Origin: Leptospira saintgironsiae
GTDB lineage: Bacteria > Spirochaetota > Leptospiria > Leptospirales > Leptospiraceae
Direction: 5' to 3'
NCBI RefSeq assembly: GCF_002811765.1
Contig: NZ_NPDR01000001.1
Location: forward strand, 1 to 64,000
Length of the DNA: 64,000 bases
The notes under the pieces are model-generated. The model made no database searches. It saw only the letters and a list, made by a program, of their open reading frames with translations, and was not told the origin of the DNA. Shown here in pieces: positions 54,449-63,857 of the stretch (position 1 is its first letter; each line of letters begins with the position of its first letter). Both the position numbers and the translations under genes were made by a program.

Positions 54449-55360
54449 TTGTCCCTAGTACCTTCTATAACTCTTCTGTGCTCAGCGATATTTTTTTATT
54501 ATAAATCTGACAGACGAAAGCTCTCTTTAGCCTTCACTTCAATTGCTTCTTTAATGGCCTTGTGGTCAATATTGTTATTCTGTTTAGAATCGGGACTAAA
54601 CCTTGAATATAAATTAGTCATAATGAATCTAATACCTATCCCTCCTCTTTTTATTCCATATCTAGTGAACTATATTATTCGAAATTATTCAAATCCAAAT
54701 AACTTAACTCAGATCCCACGCCGCTTCGCAGTCGCCCATACCGTTGCAATTATTCTATTTTCGATATTTTTTGCTCTGGGGATAGAATCCCCTTTCTCCG
54801 TAAATGGATCTTCATTTTATTTTCACGGAGGTCGTATATATAATCTTTCTATATTATATATTTATTCTGCTCTTGCTTGGGGGATGGGTAGGATTATTTA
54901 TAATATGTTCCAAGGAAATTATTTCGAAAAACTTCATTCTATTTATCTTTTTACAGGAATTCTATTTTCCTGTCTCTTCTCCATCGGATTTTTATTATTC
55001 AGTTCTTCCGACGAATTGATCCATAATTCGATTTTGGCCATTGGGTTAATCTTCTTCTTATGGTTCAGTTGGATACCTGTTACAAAATACAAATTATTTA
55101 ATGTAGATATAGAGGACTTCGGGAAAGATCTAAGAAGTCCTAGAATTTCTTCGATTGTTATAACTGTTAACCGATATCTTTTAAATAAAATCGATCCAAT
55201 CGGATATAAAGAAATCTGCGATAGATATGAAAAATTAAAAGCAGAAGAACTCAAACATATCCAAATGTCCGGCATTCAGCGCCTCTTATTAGGAAAGGTT
55301 TCACCCTCTGAATATTTAGCAGAGGCCTCAGAGAAGATAACAAAATTGTTTTTTAATTAG
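54449..55360 (+). CDS. Multi-helix membrane protein resembling a sensor N-terminus
   Basis: The 303-aa product has about seven membrane helices (residues 1-225), laid out like the 7TM N-terminal regions of bacterial histidine kinases and cyclases, then a short cytoplasmic tail of about 75 residues with no kinase, GGDEF or phosphatase domain. It could be a sensor that lost its output domain, or a membrane partner of a separate protein. The start is a TTG with AGGAG 7 bp upstream. AT content is high. Confidence 0.6.
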   Translation: MSLVPSITLLCSAIFFYYKSDRRKLSLAFTSIASLMALWSILLFCLESGLNLEYKLVIMNLIPIPPLFIPYLVNYIIRNYSNPNNLTQIPRRFAVAHTVAIILFSIFFALGIESPFSVNGSSFYFHGGRIYNLSILYIYSALAWGMGRIIYNMFQGNYFEKLHSIYLFTGILFSCLFSIGFLLFSSSDELIHNSILAIGLIFFLWFSWIPVTKYKLFNVDIEDFGKDLRSPRISSIVITVNRYLLNKIDPIGYKEICDRYEKLKAEELKHIQMSGIQRLLLGKVSPSEYLAEASEKITKLFFN

Positions 55361-55387
55361 ATCCACGCAAGAAAGCCTCACTTTTAA

Positions 55388-55921
55388 TTAATCATACACT
55401 TTTTTTTCTAAGCTCAGTAATTGTTTATATGCTAGTTCATAAGAGGAGCGAGGTAAACTCAGAATGAGTGAGATTGCCGATCGTAAATCTTTGTTTTTCT
55501 TTTCTTGTAATAGCTTATGACACAAATTGATTATCAGTTCTTTATCAGTTAACTCCAATTTTAAGGCTAAATCAATAACCCTTTTCATTTGAATGTCTTC
55601 TTTTACTTTTTGGGACTTAACAAGATCAGTCACTATATCGCCAAAAATTGCCATCTGTTCTTCGGAGCTAGCTTGCCAGATCCCTTTGCCAGTCTTAACG
55701 TAAATTTTTGATATTCCTAGCTGAATTAAGAGCTCATTTAAGACTAATTCCTCTATTTTATCATCGTTTCTGGCCCATCTTTGAAACGTATGCTGGGTAA
55801 TATTTACTTTTTCGACTGCTCCCTGTATTCCATATTGCTGCACTGCATATAACAGCCGTTTACCTTCAGATCCTTGGGCCCGAGAGGGTTTTAATGTTTC
55901 AGGGTCCTTAACTTTCTTCAT
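55388..55921 (-). CDS. Putative helix-turn-helix DNA-binding protein
   Basis: The 177-aa protein has an N-terminal helix-turn-helix-like stretch (residues about 26-53: VQQYGIQGAVEKVNITQHTF, then QRWARND), a pattern of Cro/phage-like regulators, and an unknown helical C-terminal half. A perfect palindrome at 55937-55959 lies 16 bp upstream of its start codon, consistent with autoregulation. AAGG is 7 bp before the ATG. It sits in an AT-rich stretch with unusual neighbours and may be acquired. No toxin partner is seen. Confidence 0.55.
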   Translation of the reverse strand: MKKVKDPETLKPSRAQGSEGKRLLYAVQQYGIQGAVEKVNITQHTFQRWARNDDKIEELVLNELLIQLGISKIYVKTGKGIWQASSEEQMAIFGDIVTDLVKSQKVKEDIQMKRVIDLALKLELTDKELIINLCHKLLQEKKNKDLRSAISLILSLPRSSYELAYKQLLSLEKKVYD

Positions 55922-56337
55922 TTTTGAACCTTAGATAAAAAGTACATTTTGTACTTTTTTTTACTTGATTACGTGTATTTTGTACCTTTTATGGAACCAA
56001 GATAAATCCTGTCGTGCGAGCAAATTTTATTAATATTTATAACTACTGTCGCCAAATTTCAGTTAAGTTATCTATTTTTTGATTTGTTACTATAGGTTTA
56101 GAATGTCGGTTCCGGAAAACTAATGTTATAGATCCTCAGATTATTACAATCTTTGTTCCAAATAATTCAACCTGCAAAATTGAATTATTTATTATTTTTC
56201 AAAGAGTATAAATTCTGCATATTGTTAATTCGGTATTGCTAATGAATATTGGTAAATTATATATTTCCAATTATTCCATTAGTTAAACATTCAAATTTGC
56301 TAATAGTCCCATTCGCACCACTGGTTCTAAAAAGAAA
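55922..56337. other. AT-rich intergenic region
   Basis: These 416 bp separate the HTH gene (minus) from a TetR gene (plus). Apart from the palindrome at 55937-55959 and a partial second copy (TATTTTGTACC near 55977) I see no coding frame, RNA fold or repeat. Base composition is among the most AT-rich in the window. Confidence 0.5.
55937..55959. promoter_or_regulatory. Palindromic operator upstream of the HTH gene
   Basis: Arms AAAAAGTAC and GTACTTTTT are perfect inverted repeats around ATTTT. A half-site TTTTGTACC follows at about 55980. Location 16 bp upstream of the start codon suits autorepression by the HTH protein. Confidence 0.6.
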
Positions 56338-57066
56338 TTGAAAATGGTTACCCGGATGGAAAATAGTTCCCTGATAGAAACCCTAGGCATTTCCTCGGAT
56401 CCAGAACATATACCTGATCAGGATCCCATACACGAAACAAATAACGAAACTCAACTACATAAGAAACCAGATGTATCCAAAGAAAGGATCGTTCGTTCAG
56501 CTCTTAAATTATTTGCGGAAAGAGGATTTTTCGAAACGAGGATCCCTGAAATTTCTGCTCATGCAAAAGTTGGAGTTGGAACATTGTATAGACATTTCCG
56601 AAATAAGGATCACCTGTTCAATGAAGCGTTTCGGATCTCTGTCCAAGAGTTTTCAGAATTTTTAGATAGATCTACATCTAAGAACTTATCTCCAAAAGAA
56701 CAGTTTTTTGATTTTTGGAAAGGGTTAGGATTATTCTCTCAAGGCAAATTTGATCAGTTAATCATGATAGAAAGAAATCTAACTTCTTATATACTAGATG
56801 AAGAAAGTGCGAAAGATGCTCTAATATTAAAAGAAAAAATTTCAGAATACTTTGCACCAGCTGAGAATGATCAAAATTTGAGATTACTTTATCCTTCTCT
56901 TATACTTGGCTCCTTTACCGGGATTTTACGCTATCACCGGATCCAAGAAAATAACATAGACCCTTCTCTTTTGGAACAGTCCGCCGAAATGTTATGGGAA
57001 GGGTTTTCAAAAGTCGGGCAATCGCCATTAACTAAAAAGAAAGAAAAACAGATAAAAAAAGCCTGA
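56338..57066 (+). CDS. TetR-family transcriptional regulator with N-terminal extension
   Basis: A TetR helix-turn-helix spans about residues 49-96 (RIVRSALKLFAERGFFETRI, then HAKVGVGTLYRHFRNKDHLF). An acidic extension of about 45 residues precedes it and a basic tail (KKEKQIKKA) ends it. Possible starts are TTG 56338, ATG 56344 and ATG 56356; none has a strong ribosome binding site. It is a third candidate regulator of the GAAC-type operators. It is transcribed toward the DUF1566-like lipoprotein gene. Confidence 0.82.
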   Translation: MKMVTRMENSSLIETLGISSDPEHIPDQDPIHETNNETQLHKKPDVSKERIVRSALKLFAERGFFETRIPEISAHAKVGVGTLYRHFRNKDHLFNEAFRISVQEFSEFLDRSTSKNLSPKEQFFDFWKGLGLFSQGKFDQLIMIERNLTSYILDEESAKDALILKEKISEYFAPAENDQNLRLLYPSLILGSFTGILRYHRIQENNIDPSLLEQSAEMLWEGFSKVGQSPLTKKKEKQIKKA

Positions 57067-57216
57067 AATCGGGAATGGGATGAGTTTTTTTGTCGGAGGT
57101 CTATCTCGGATAAGATAAGTAAAATAACTGTTAAAAACTTATTTACTAACTGGAAATAGATCGAAATATAAATTCGTCCCCTATAGCGATCTATCCCTTT
57201 AAGGGTGGACTTTATT

Positions 57217-58758
57217 ATGCGAACTCGTTTTGCCCTTTTATTACTTGGATTTGAATTGTTATGCAAACCAATCGAAGTGCATAACCCGGCCATCCCATTT
57301 TCGGATGCTTGGTGGGAAACCACCTTTGTTCGTTGCATTTTGGGAGAATTAGATATTTGCCTTCCGGGACCGGCTATTAGTGGGAGCCTTACTGCAAAAT
57401 TCGTAAGCAATAATTCAGGTGCTGTTAATTCTTCTGATCTTACTTGGAGGTCGGATACTGACGGAACTTATGATGTCCGGATAGACGCCGGTTCTTGTAC
57501 AAGTGGATCAAGCCTAATTACTGGAACTGCTACGGCAAACACAGACAATTTAGCCTCAGTCAATGCAAGCTTCCTTCCTCTTGGCGCGAGCTATATCAGA
57601 GTCTGTGTTACTGATCCGGTAGAAAATATAACTGGGTCCGGGACTTTCAAGATCGTTCGGGATGATACTTATCCTACCCTGAGCACGAATCCAGTAGCCG
57701 GAGCTTATAATTCATCTCGAAATGTTTCTATTATTTGTTCGGACACTGGGGGAGCCGGTTGTGATAAGATCTCTTATGTTACTGACACTTCTACCCCAGA
57801 TATTGATGGGGCAACTGGGACCATAAATGTAGGAACTCAATATTCTACTCCTATCAATGTCCCTGCAAATTCTACTACTTCATTTAAGTATGTTGCAAGA
57901 GATAAGGCGGGGAATGTAACCTCAGTTGATAGCGCCGATATATCAGTGGATACCGTGACTCCTACTATCTCGGCTACTAATCCGAGTAACAATGCGACTG
58001 GAGTAGCTCTTTCTCCAGGAGCAATCAGTTTAAGTTTTGCAGAACCTATGGACACATCTCTTACCATGTCCATGACTACAGAAATTTATAATGGAACATC
58101 TTGGGTAACTATTCCAAACAACAATACTATATTTGATTGGCAGGATTCCCAAACTTTAGTCATTACGATCAGTTGGACATACTTTCCAGAAGATTCGCAA
58201 ATTCGTTGGACCATTCCTTCTAGTTCTTTGCAAGACTTAGCTGGCAATGGTGTCTCACAACAAGCCTCCTTTACTACTATAACCGGTGCCGCAATCACGG
58301 GAGCCCAGACATATTCCGGGCCAACTGCGCATGGAACTTATACAGCAGATATTACCACTACGGATACTTCTACAGGTTTAGTTTGGAAAACTTGTTGGGA
58401 AGGAAAAATGGGTGCCGGTTGCGCTTCCGGCTCTGCCACAAATTCTTCTTGGGCGGACGCATTAGACGGATGCTCCTACTTAAATTATATCCATGGCCCA
58501 GGGATAGGATATGCAGATCGAGAAAACTGGAGACTCCCTCGTGCAGAAGAATTATATTCTTTGGTAGAAGGAAGTGCTAATCCATACATAAACACGACTG
58601 CATTCCCGAATCCGGTATCTCCAGCAACTTGGACATCATCCCGAGGTGTCGCAGGCTCTCCATTGGAACAATTTGCTAGAACCGTTGTATTCGCGTACGG
58701 AATCTTAAATGAATTCGATAAGAGCCTAAGTTATGCAATTCACTGTGTAAGCGACTGA
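57217..58758 (+). CDS. Surface lipoprotein with Ig-like domains and DUF1566-like C-terminus
   Basis: I start at ATG 57217; a GTG four codons earlier is possible. The signal ends GFELLC (lipobox). Following regions look like: a 120-residue beta domain; a bacterial Ig-like/chitobiase-type segment around residues 150-250 (ARDKAGNVTS); a Big_5-like module with TNPSNNATGVALSPGAISL; and a DUF1566-like end with TGLVWKTCWEGKMGAGC and NWRLPRAEELYSLV. Such proteins are probable surface-exposed adhesins or carbohydrate binders. The stop is 2 bp from the convergent gpmI stop. Confidence 0.78.
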   Translation: MRTRFALLLLGFELLCKPIEVHNPAIPFSDAWWETTFVRCILGELDICLPGPAISGSLTAKFVSNNSGAVNSSDLTWRSDTDGTYDVRIDAGSCTSGSSLITGTATANTDNLASVNASFLPLGASYIRVCVTDPVENITGSGTFKIVRDDTYPTLSTNPVAGAYNSSRNVSIICSDTGGAGCDKISYVTDTSTPDIDGATGTINVGTQYSTPINVPANSTTSFKYVARDKAGNVTSVDSADISVDTVTPTISATNPSNNATGVALSPGAISLSFAEPMDTSLTMSMTTEIYNGTSWVTIPNNNTIFDWQDSQTLVITISWTYFPEDSQIRWTIPSSSLQDLAGNGVSQQASFTTITGAAITGAQTYSGPTAHGTYTADITTTDTSTGLVWKTCWEGKMGAGCASGSATNSSWADALDGCSYLNYIHGPGIGYADRENWRLPRAEELYSLVEGSANPYINTTAFPNPVSPATWTSSRGVAGSPLEQFARTVVFAYGILNEFDKSLSYAIHCVSD

Positions 58759-58760
58759 TC

Positions 58761-60401
58761 TTACTTCGCTACTAAACTAGGATGATACCCTTCTGGAGTT
58801 TCATATCCCATAATATCTAATATCGTAGCCGCAACATTCGCAAGCCCAGGGTTTTGAAGATCTGTTCTCAATTTAATCTTGTTTTCAGGGTCCAAAACGC
58901 TGAAAGGAACCGGATTTAAGGTATGAGAAGTTTTAGGAACAGGTTTACCTTCTTTGTCCTTCTCTACATTTCCTTTTTTGTCTAGTTGATACATTTCATC
59001 TGCATTTCCGTGATCTGCACTCACTAACAGAACTACATTATTTTTTTTGCATGCTTCTGCAAGGCGAGCCATACATCCGTCCAGGAATTCCATTGCCTCG
59101 ACTGTAGCTTTATAATTTCCAGTATGACCTACCATGTCACCGTTTGGAAAATTGATCCTATAGAAGTCTGAATGATTCTCTCCTAAAACTTTTTCAAGTT
59201 CCGCAGTGATAGCCTGCGCCTTCATCTCAGGAGTTTGATCGAAAGGAATTACATCAGAAGGAATTTCCTTATATTCTTCACTCTTGGAGTCAAACTTACC
59301 GGAACGATTTCCATTCCAGAAGAATGTTACGTGCCCATATTTTTGTGTTTCGGATAATGCGTATTGGTTAATCCCAGATTTAGCCATGTATTCACCCAAG
59401 GTACGATCAATCGCGGGTGGACTTACTAAAAAACGTTCAGGTAATTGCAAATCTCCGTCGTATTGCATCATCCCCGCGTAACATACTTCAGGAAAAATTC
59501 CTCTATCGAATTTGTCGAAATTTTTCTGAGTGAATGCTTGGGAGATCTCAATTGCTCTATCACCTCTGAAGTTTGTGAATACTACAGAGTCTCCACTTAG
59601 AATTTTCCCAACGGGTTTTCCTGATTCTTCTACTACAAAACTAGGAAGATATTGATCAATTACTGTAGGCTCTTCTTTTCTAAATGTTTCGATTGCCGTC
59701 TTTGCATCAGGGAAACTTCTGCCTTCTCCGTGGACGTGAATCTTCCATCCTCTTTCTACCATGGACCAGTCTGCTTCGTAACGATCCATGGTGATTGTCA
59801 TTCTTCCTCCACCGGACGCGATCTTTATGTCAGCACCATTTGATCTGAGTGTGGTCAGCCATTCTTCGAAAGGATTCAAATATTCTAAAGCGGACTTTTC
59901 AGGCACATCCCTTCCGTCTAGAAGAATGTGCAATCTGATGCTTGGGACCTTGTCCTGTATTGCTGCTTGTATTAAAGACTTTGTATGATCTATATGTGCA
60001 TGAACATTTCCGTCAGAAAACAAACCGATTAAATGAAGAGTGGAATTTTTAGTTTTTGTATTTTCTACAATTTCCTTCCAAGCTTTTCCTTCGAATAACA
60101 GTCCTTCGGCGATAGAGTTATTGACTAGCTTAGCGCCCTGATCGAAAATACGCCCGCAGCCTAAAACATTATGACCTACTTCTGAATTTCCCATATCCTC
60201 ATCTGAAGGCATACCAACTGCGGTTCCATGTGCTTTTAATAGTATGGTAGGGGATTCTTTCCAAAGTTTATTAAGAAAAGGAAGATTGGCACCAGCGATT
60301 GCGTTCCCGAATTCGGGTCCTTTAGGAGTATAACCTACGCCGTCTAAAATTACGAATAATAGCTTTTTGGGAGAGAAGGGAGTCTTTTTCTTCAGTTGCA
60401 T
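58761..60401 (-). CDS. gpmI: 2,3-bisphosphoglycerate-independent phosphoglycerate mutase
   Basis: This enzyme interconverts 3- and 2-phosphoglycerate in glycolysis, using two Mn ions and a catalytic serine. From ATG 60401 (GGA 5 bp upstream; a TTG 12 codons earlier lacks a ribosome binding site) the protein is 546 aa. It has metal Asp20 in VILDGVGY, the phosphoserine motif GNSEVGH (Ser73), GRDVPEKSA, the FTNFRGDRA segment, NGDMVGHTG and [10 protein letters not shown] near the end. It has the length of the usual GpmI type. It is convergent with the preceding lipoprotein gene. Confidence 0.93.
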   Translation of the reverse strand: MQLKKKTPFSPKKLLFVILDGVGYTPKGPEFGNAIAGANLPFLNKLWKESPTILLKAHGTAVGMPSDEDMGNSEVGHNVLGCGRIFDQGAKLVNNSIAEGLLFEGKAWKEIVENTKTKNSTLHLIGLFSDGNVHAHIDHTKSLIQAAIQDKVPSIRLHILLDGRDVPEKSALEYLNPFEEWLTTLRSNGADIKIASGGGRMTITMDRYEADWSMVERGWKIHVHGEGRSFPDAKTAIETFRKEEPTVIDQYLPSFVVEESGKPVGKILSGDSVVFTNFRGDRAIEISQAFTQKNFDKFDRGIFPEVCYAGMMQYDGDLQLPERFLVSPPAIDRTLGEYMAKSGINQYALSETQKYGHVTFFWNGNRSGKFDSKSEEYKEIPSDVIPFDQTPEMKAQAITAELEKVLGENHSDFYRINFPNGDMVGHTGNYKATVEAMEFLDGCMARLAEACKKNNVVLLVSADHGNADEMYQLDKKGNVEKDKEGKPVPKTSHTLNPVPFSVLDPENKIKLRTDLQNPGLANVAATILDIMGYETPEGYHPSLVAK

Positions 60402-60644
60402 TCTATTCCAGGAAAGCTCTTCCCTATGCTTCGTCAAGAGGATTCATGTAGGGCCTTTGGCATACTTATTTCGGTTTATGCAGGTTTTATCGAAAAAGAA
60501 GTAGGATTTAGGTTTTTCGGTGGAAGCGTTTAGAATGCATTATATCATGGTTTTGAATATCCGGGAGGATACTCATATCTTCATGCGAATATCTTTCCGT
60601 AACTATATGCTAAATTTTTAATATTTAATTATTTATAGACAAAG

Positions 60645-62669
60645 ATGAACGCAAAAGGCCCCAAACCCTTAGATCCGAACACAGGCAACGTAGCCGTTCC
60701 TAGCTTCTTAAAAGTTAAGAAGTTAAACGAAGTAGTGAGTTACTACATGAACGACAAGATAACTCACTCAGTTTACAAAGCCATTTCTGCTGCGACATCT
60801 TTTAAAAATGTAAAGAAGAGGCAATTATTCGAACCTCATCATAAAGTACCTGAAGTTGGAGAATTAGGTCCAAAGGACATAGACCTTCACTTAAAACGTC
60901 TGTTAGAAGACGGCACAATTTCTCAGCTAGCATACTTGATCAGCGATAGTGCAGAAAAACAACCAGAAGCACTTCCTTGTTATGCGTCCTTTCCGGAAGC
61001 AGAATCTTTAGATCTGAGCAGGATCTATCTTGAACTTCTGGATTATTCAGTATCTTCTCTTTTGAATTATCTAGACCGAAAAGAAGAAACAGGTAAAACC
61101 TTACTTTGGGAAAATTTGGAATCGGATCTAGAATGGGGAGCAAGGAAAGAATCTCCTTTTCCTCAGTTATTTTTGTATTTGAGACAAGCATTCCATAATG
61201 AACATTTTCGAATTGCTGCAAATCCAGAGTTTGTTAAAGATTTCTTATTTGAATTAGAAGACGATCTTCATAAAAAAGGAAGAGTAATAGATGTTCCAGG
61301 TTATGGATTATTCGGGATCAAAAATTCCAAAGAAGCAGTCCAAATCATGGATCATGTGGATGATTTTATTCAATCTAAAGGAACAAAACAATTACGTCAT
61401 GTTCTGATAGAAGAATTTCAAAAGATCGCCATGGAAGAAAAATTATATTATTCTAATACTTCCAATCCTGAGACTACAAAGTTCAAAATAGAAAGAGCGG
61501 AAGCGTTTGCAAGAGCCCTGCCTGGCACTCCAAGCCCGGGAACTCCTGGAATGTTAAGTGTAGTTTTGATTCGTAGCCTTTCTGAACTCGCCGAAAAAGA
61601 ACTTCATAAACAGTCCGCAGAAAGAGATCGAAATAAATTTCATGATATTAAAAGAAATCTTCTCTCCGAATCAGGTTCTTGGGAAAGGAAGGTTCTATTA
61701 GTTCCGGACAAAGAGTTTAAATCTTATCCAGAAGAATTAAAAAGAATGCTGATAGATGATCTGGAAATCGGTTATTCTACCTGGGAAACCAAGACCACGA
61801 CTATACACGCATTCTTTCATAAAAATGCAAACAGCGTCAGACAGATCATCCTGAGTTTGGGAGCGGCCACAAATGTAGAAACCTGGAAAATTCTCTGCAT
61901 CAGACAACTAGTAGAATCCAACGAACCTCAGATCAAATCAATATTCCGAGAACCTGATTTGGTCAAAGCTTACGGAAAAGTATTAAGAAAAGGTTATTTA
62001 GATTATTTCCCTTGGTATTATACCATCTTGGATCTGATCGGGATAGGAAGAATATTCCAAGACATGTTCTTTGCCCAAGCAAAAGAAAAAATAAAAGGCC
62101 AACAAAACCAACTCAAAGCCAGAAACCACGAGACTTCTAAAAAAGAAGAGCAGGCCAAAATACAGGAAAAGATCAAAGAAGAAGAAAAGATCCGCTCTGC
62201 AGAACAGAGAACTAAAATTTCTTCTGCAATGGATGAATTTTATTTTAGACGTGCCCTTCCACCTACTGCATCCGAGATCCAAGGAATTGTGGTAGAATTC
62301 CAAGCAGATCTATTTTACCAAATTCTGGATCGGGAAAAATTCGTTTTTATTCCTTGGGAAAAAGGAAAGGAAAGAATGGATCAGATCATTTGTTATCCTG
62401 CAAACGAATCGTTCAGGAACAAAGCTAGAGAATTACATCGTATTCTGTCCGAAAAAATGGAAGTCCTACAAAATAAAGTCAGGACGGCAGAGGAAGAAGA
62501 TAGCAGAACTAGGATCTCAAAAGTAATTAAACATGTAGATGAATGGTTTGCTTCTTACAAATCTTCTGCAGACAAATCAACCCCTCAAAAAGGAAAAGTC
62601 GAATCTGACGATCCGTATGAGTCTTTCCGAAAGGAAATTGATAAATTAAGGAAAGTGGATAAACCTTAA
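60645..62669 (+). CDS. Large hypothetical protein with coiled coil
   Basis: The 674-aa protein lacks a signal peptide or clear membrane helix and I do not recognise any domain. A Pro/Gly turn (GTPSPGTPG, about residue 297) divides it. A strong Lys/Glu/Gln coiled coil lies at about 485-530 (KEEQAKIQEKIKEEEKIRS), and the tail is acidic. The length and charge suggest an intracellular scaffold or cytoskeletal-type protein specific to this group. It follows gpmI divergently across 207 AT-rich bases. Confidence 0.6.
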   Translation: MNAKGPKPLDPNTGNVAVPSFLKVKKLNEVVSYYMNDKITHSVYKAISAATSFKNVKKRQLFEPHHKVPEVGELGPKDIDLHLKRLLEDGTISQLAYLISDSAEKQPEALPCYASFPEAESLDLSRIYLELLDYSVSSLLNYLDRKEETGKTLLWENLESDLEWGARKESPFPQLFLYLRQAFHNEHFRIAANPEFVKDFLFELEDDLHKKGRVIDVPGYGLFGIKNSKEAVQIMDHVDDFIQSKGTKQLRHVLIEEFQKIAMEEKLYYSNTSNPETTKFKIERAEAFARALPGTPSPGTPGMLSVVLIRSLSELAEKELHKQSAERDRNKFHDIKRNLLSESGSWERKVLLVPDKEFKSYPEELKRMLIDDLEIGYSTWETKTTTIHAFFHKNANSVRQIILSLGAATNVETWKILCIRQLVESNEPQIKSIFREPDLVKAYGKVLRKGYLDYFPWYYTILDLIGIGRIFQDMFFAQAKEKIKGQQNQLKARNHETSKKEEQAKIQEKIKEEEKIRSAEQRTKISSAMDEFYFRRALPPTASEIQGIVVEFQADLFYQILDREKFVFIPWEKGKERMDQIICYPANESFRNKARELHRILSEKMEVLQNKVRTAEEEDSRTRISKVIKHVDEWFASYKSSADKSTPQKGKVESDDPYESFRKEIDKLRKVDKP

Positions 62670-62754
62670 AAAAATTTATTTTTTCCTAAAAATGTGAGCA
62701 AAAACTCGCAATTTAGTCTGTAATTCCTCATAAGAAATCACCCGACCAGGAACT

Positions 62755-63771
62755 ATGAATTCGCATCCAAAGATCCTTTTCAGACTTATCCCGATCGTAT
62801 CGCTATTTTCCCTATTCTCTTTTTGCAATCAGGCAAACCCGATCAATTTGGACGGCAGCAGCAGTGCTGCCGGCGTTCTTTTAAACGTTGTTTTACCGAA
62901 TATTATCGGAGCTGAGGTAGTTCCCGAAGGTCTTCCAGAACTTTCTTCTAACACTATGTTTGATGCTGGAGACACTTATATAGATTTAAATTTTTCTGAA
63001 ACAAGTGCAGTGGATGAAAACTTTAGTATGGTGATTGAATCTTATACCACGACGTATGAACCTCATTTTATAGGATACAATACATTCACTCTTCCGGCAA
63101 ATACAATCACGCATTCTATCGGTTTTTCTTTAGAAGCAGATGATGACAACTGTTTAGATAATGCGGCAAGTAAGTTCAGTTTCAGAATTACGAAAGGTTC
63201 TACAGGAGATACCTTCGTATATAATGTAAATGTAAAGGATGGAGATTATTGTATTTTCGAATCTTCTGCCAAGACTCTGGCTCAATTAGGTGGACTAGGT
63301 GCAATGGATAATCATTGTAAAAACTTAGCCAGCTCAAAAGGACTTCCTAGAAACCCGGCTTATTATAAAGCAATGGTTGGTGCTCTTTCTGCTACTCTTG
63401 GAGATAGAAATCCTGGAGAATCATTATCTTCTACTTCCTTCTTCAGAAACAATAAAAGATATGTTCGCAAGCAAGGGAACGGAACTTGGGTAAAAACTTT
63501 TTCTATCTATGGCGCTTGGCCTCCAAGTTCAGATTTTGAGAATCCATTGATCGATTCAGGACAATATTGGACCGGAATGCATTCAGGTTGGGGCAGAATG
63601 GACAGTAATACCTGTCTGAATGGTTCCGAAAGTTGGACAAACTCAAGCAGTTCCTCAAGCGGAAACTTAGGCACTTCAAGCGTAGTGACCGGAGATGCTG
63701 CCTATATGACTCTTGCCAGTTGCGATTCTCCTATGGCTTTGCCGTTTATTTGTGTTTATTCCCCGGATTAA
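62755..63771 (+). CDS. DUF1554-type lipoprotein
   Basis: A signal peptide ends LFSFC, the lipobox. The mature protein (about 310 aa) has a beta-rich Calx-beta-like part at about 60-170 and a C-terminal DUF1554 domain (MDNHCKNLASSKGL, YKAMVGA, YWTGMHSGW, ALPFICVY) with several Cys residues that probably pair. These proteins are abundant surface lipoproteins in Leptospira, with unknown ligands. A Ser-rich loop (about 300) is prominent. A related partial lipoprotein gene follows. Confidence 0.82.
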   Translation: MNSHPKILFRLIPIVSLFSLFSFCNQANPINLDGSSSAAGVLLNVVLPNIIGAEVVPEGLPELSSNTMFDAGDTYIDLNFSETSAVDENFSMVIESYTTTYEPHFIGYNTFTLPANTITHSIGFSLEADDDNCLDNAASKFSFRITKGSTGDTFVYNVNVKDGDYCIFESSAKTLAQLGGLGAMDNHCKNLASSKGLPRNPAYYKAMVGALSATLGDRNPGESLSSTSFFRNNKRYVRKQGNGTWVKTFSIYGAWPPSSDFENPLIDSGQYWTGMHSGWGRMDSNTCLNGSESWTNSSSSSSGNLGTSSVVTGDAAYMTLASCDSPMALPFICVYSPD

Positions 63772-63857
63772 ACCAAAAAATCGTTCAATTTTTTTCCTCC
63801 CTGTCTGTTTTCTTACTTTAGGGGTATTATCCTCTGAGAGATCGGGCGGGTGCAAAT

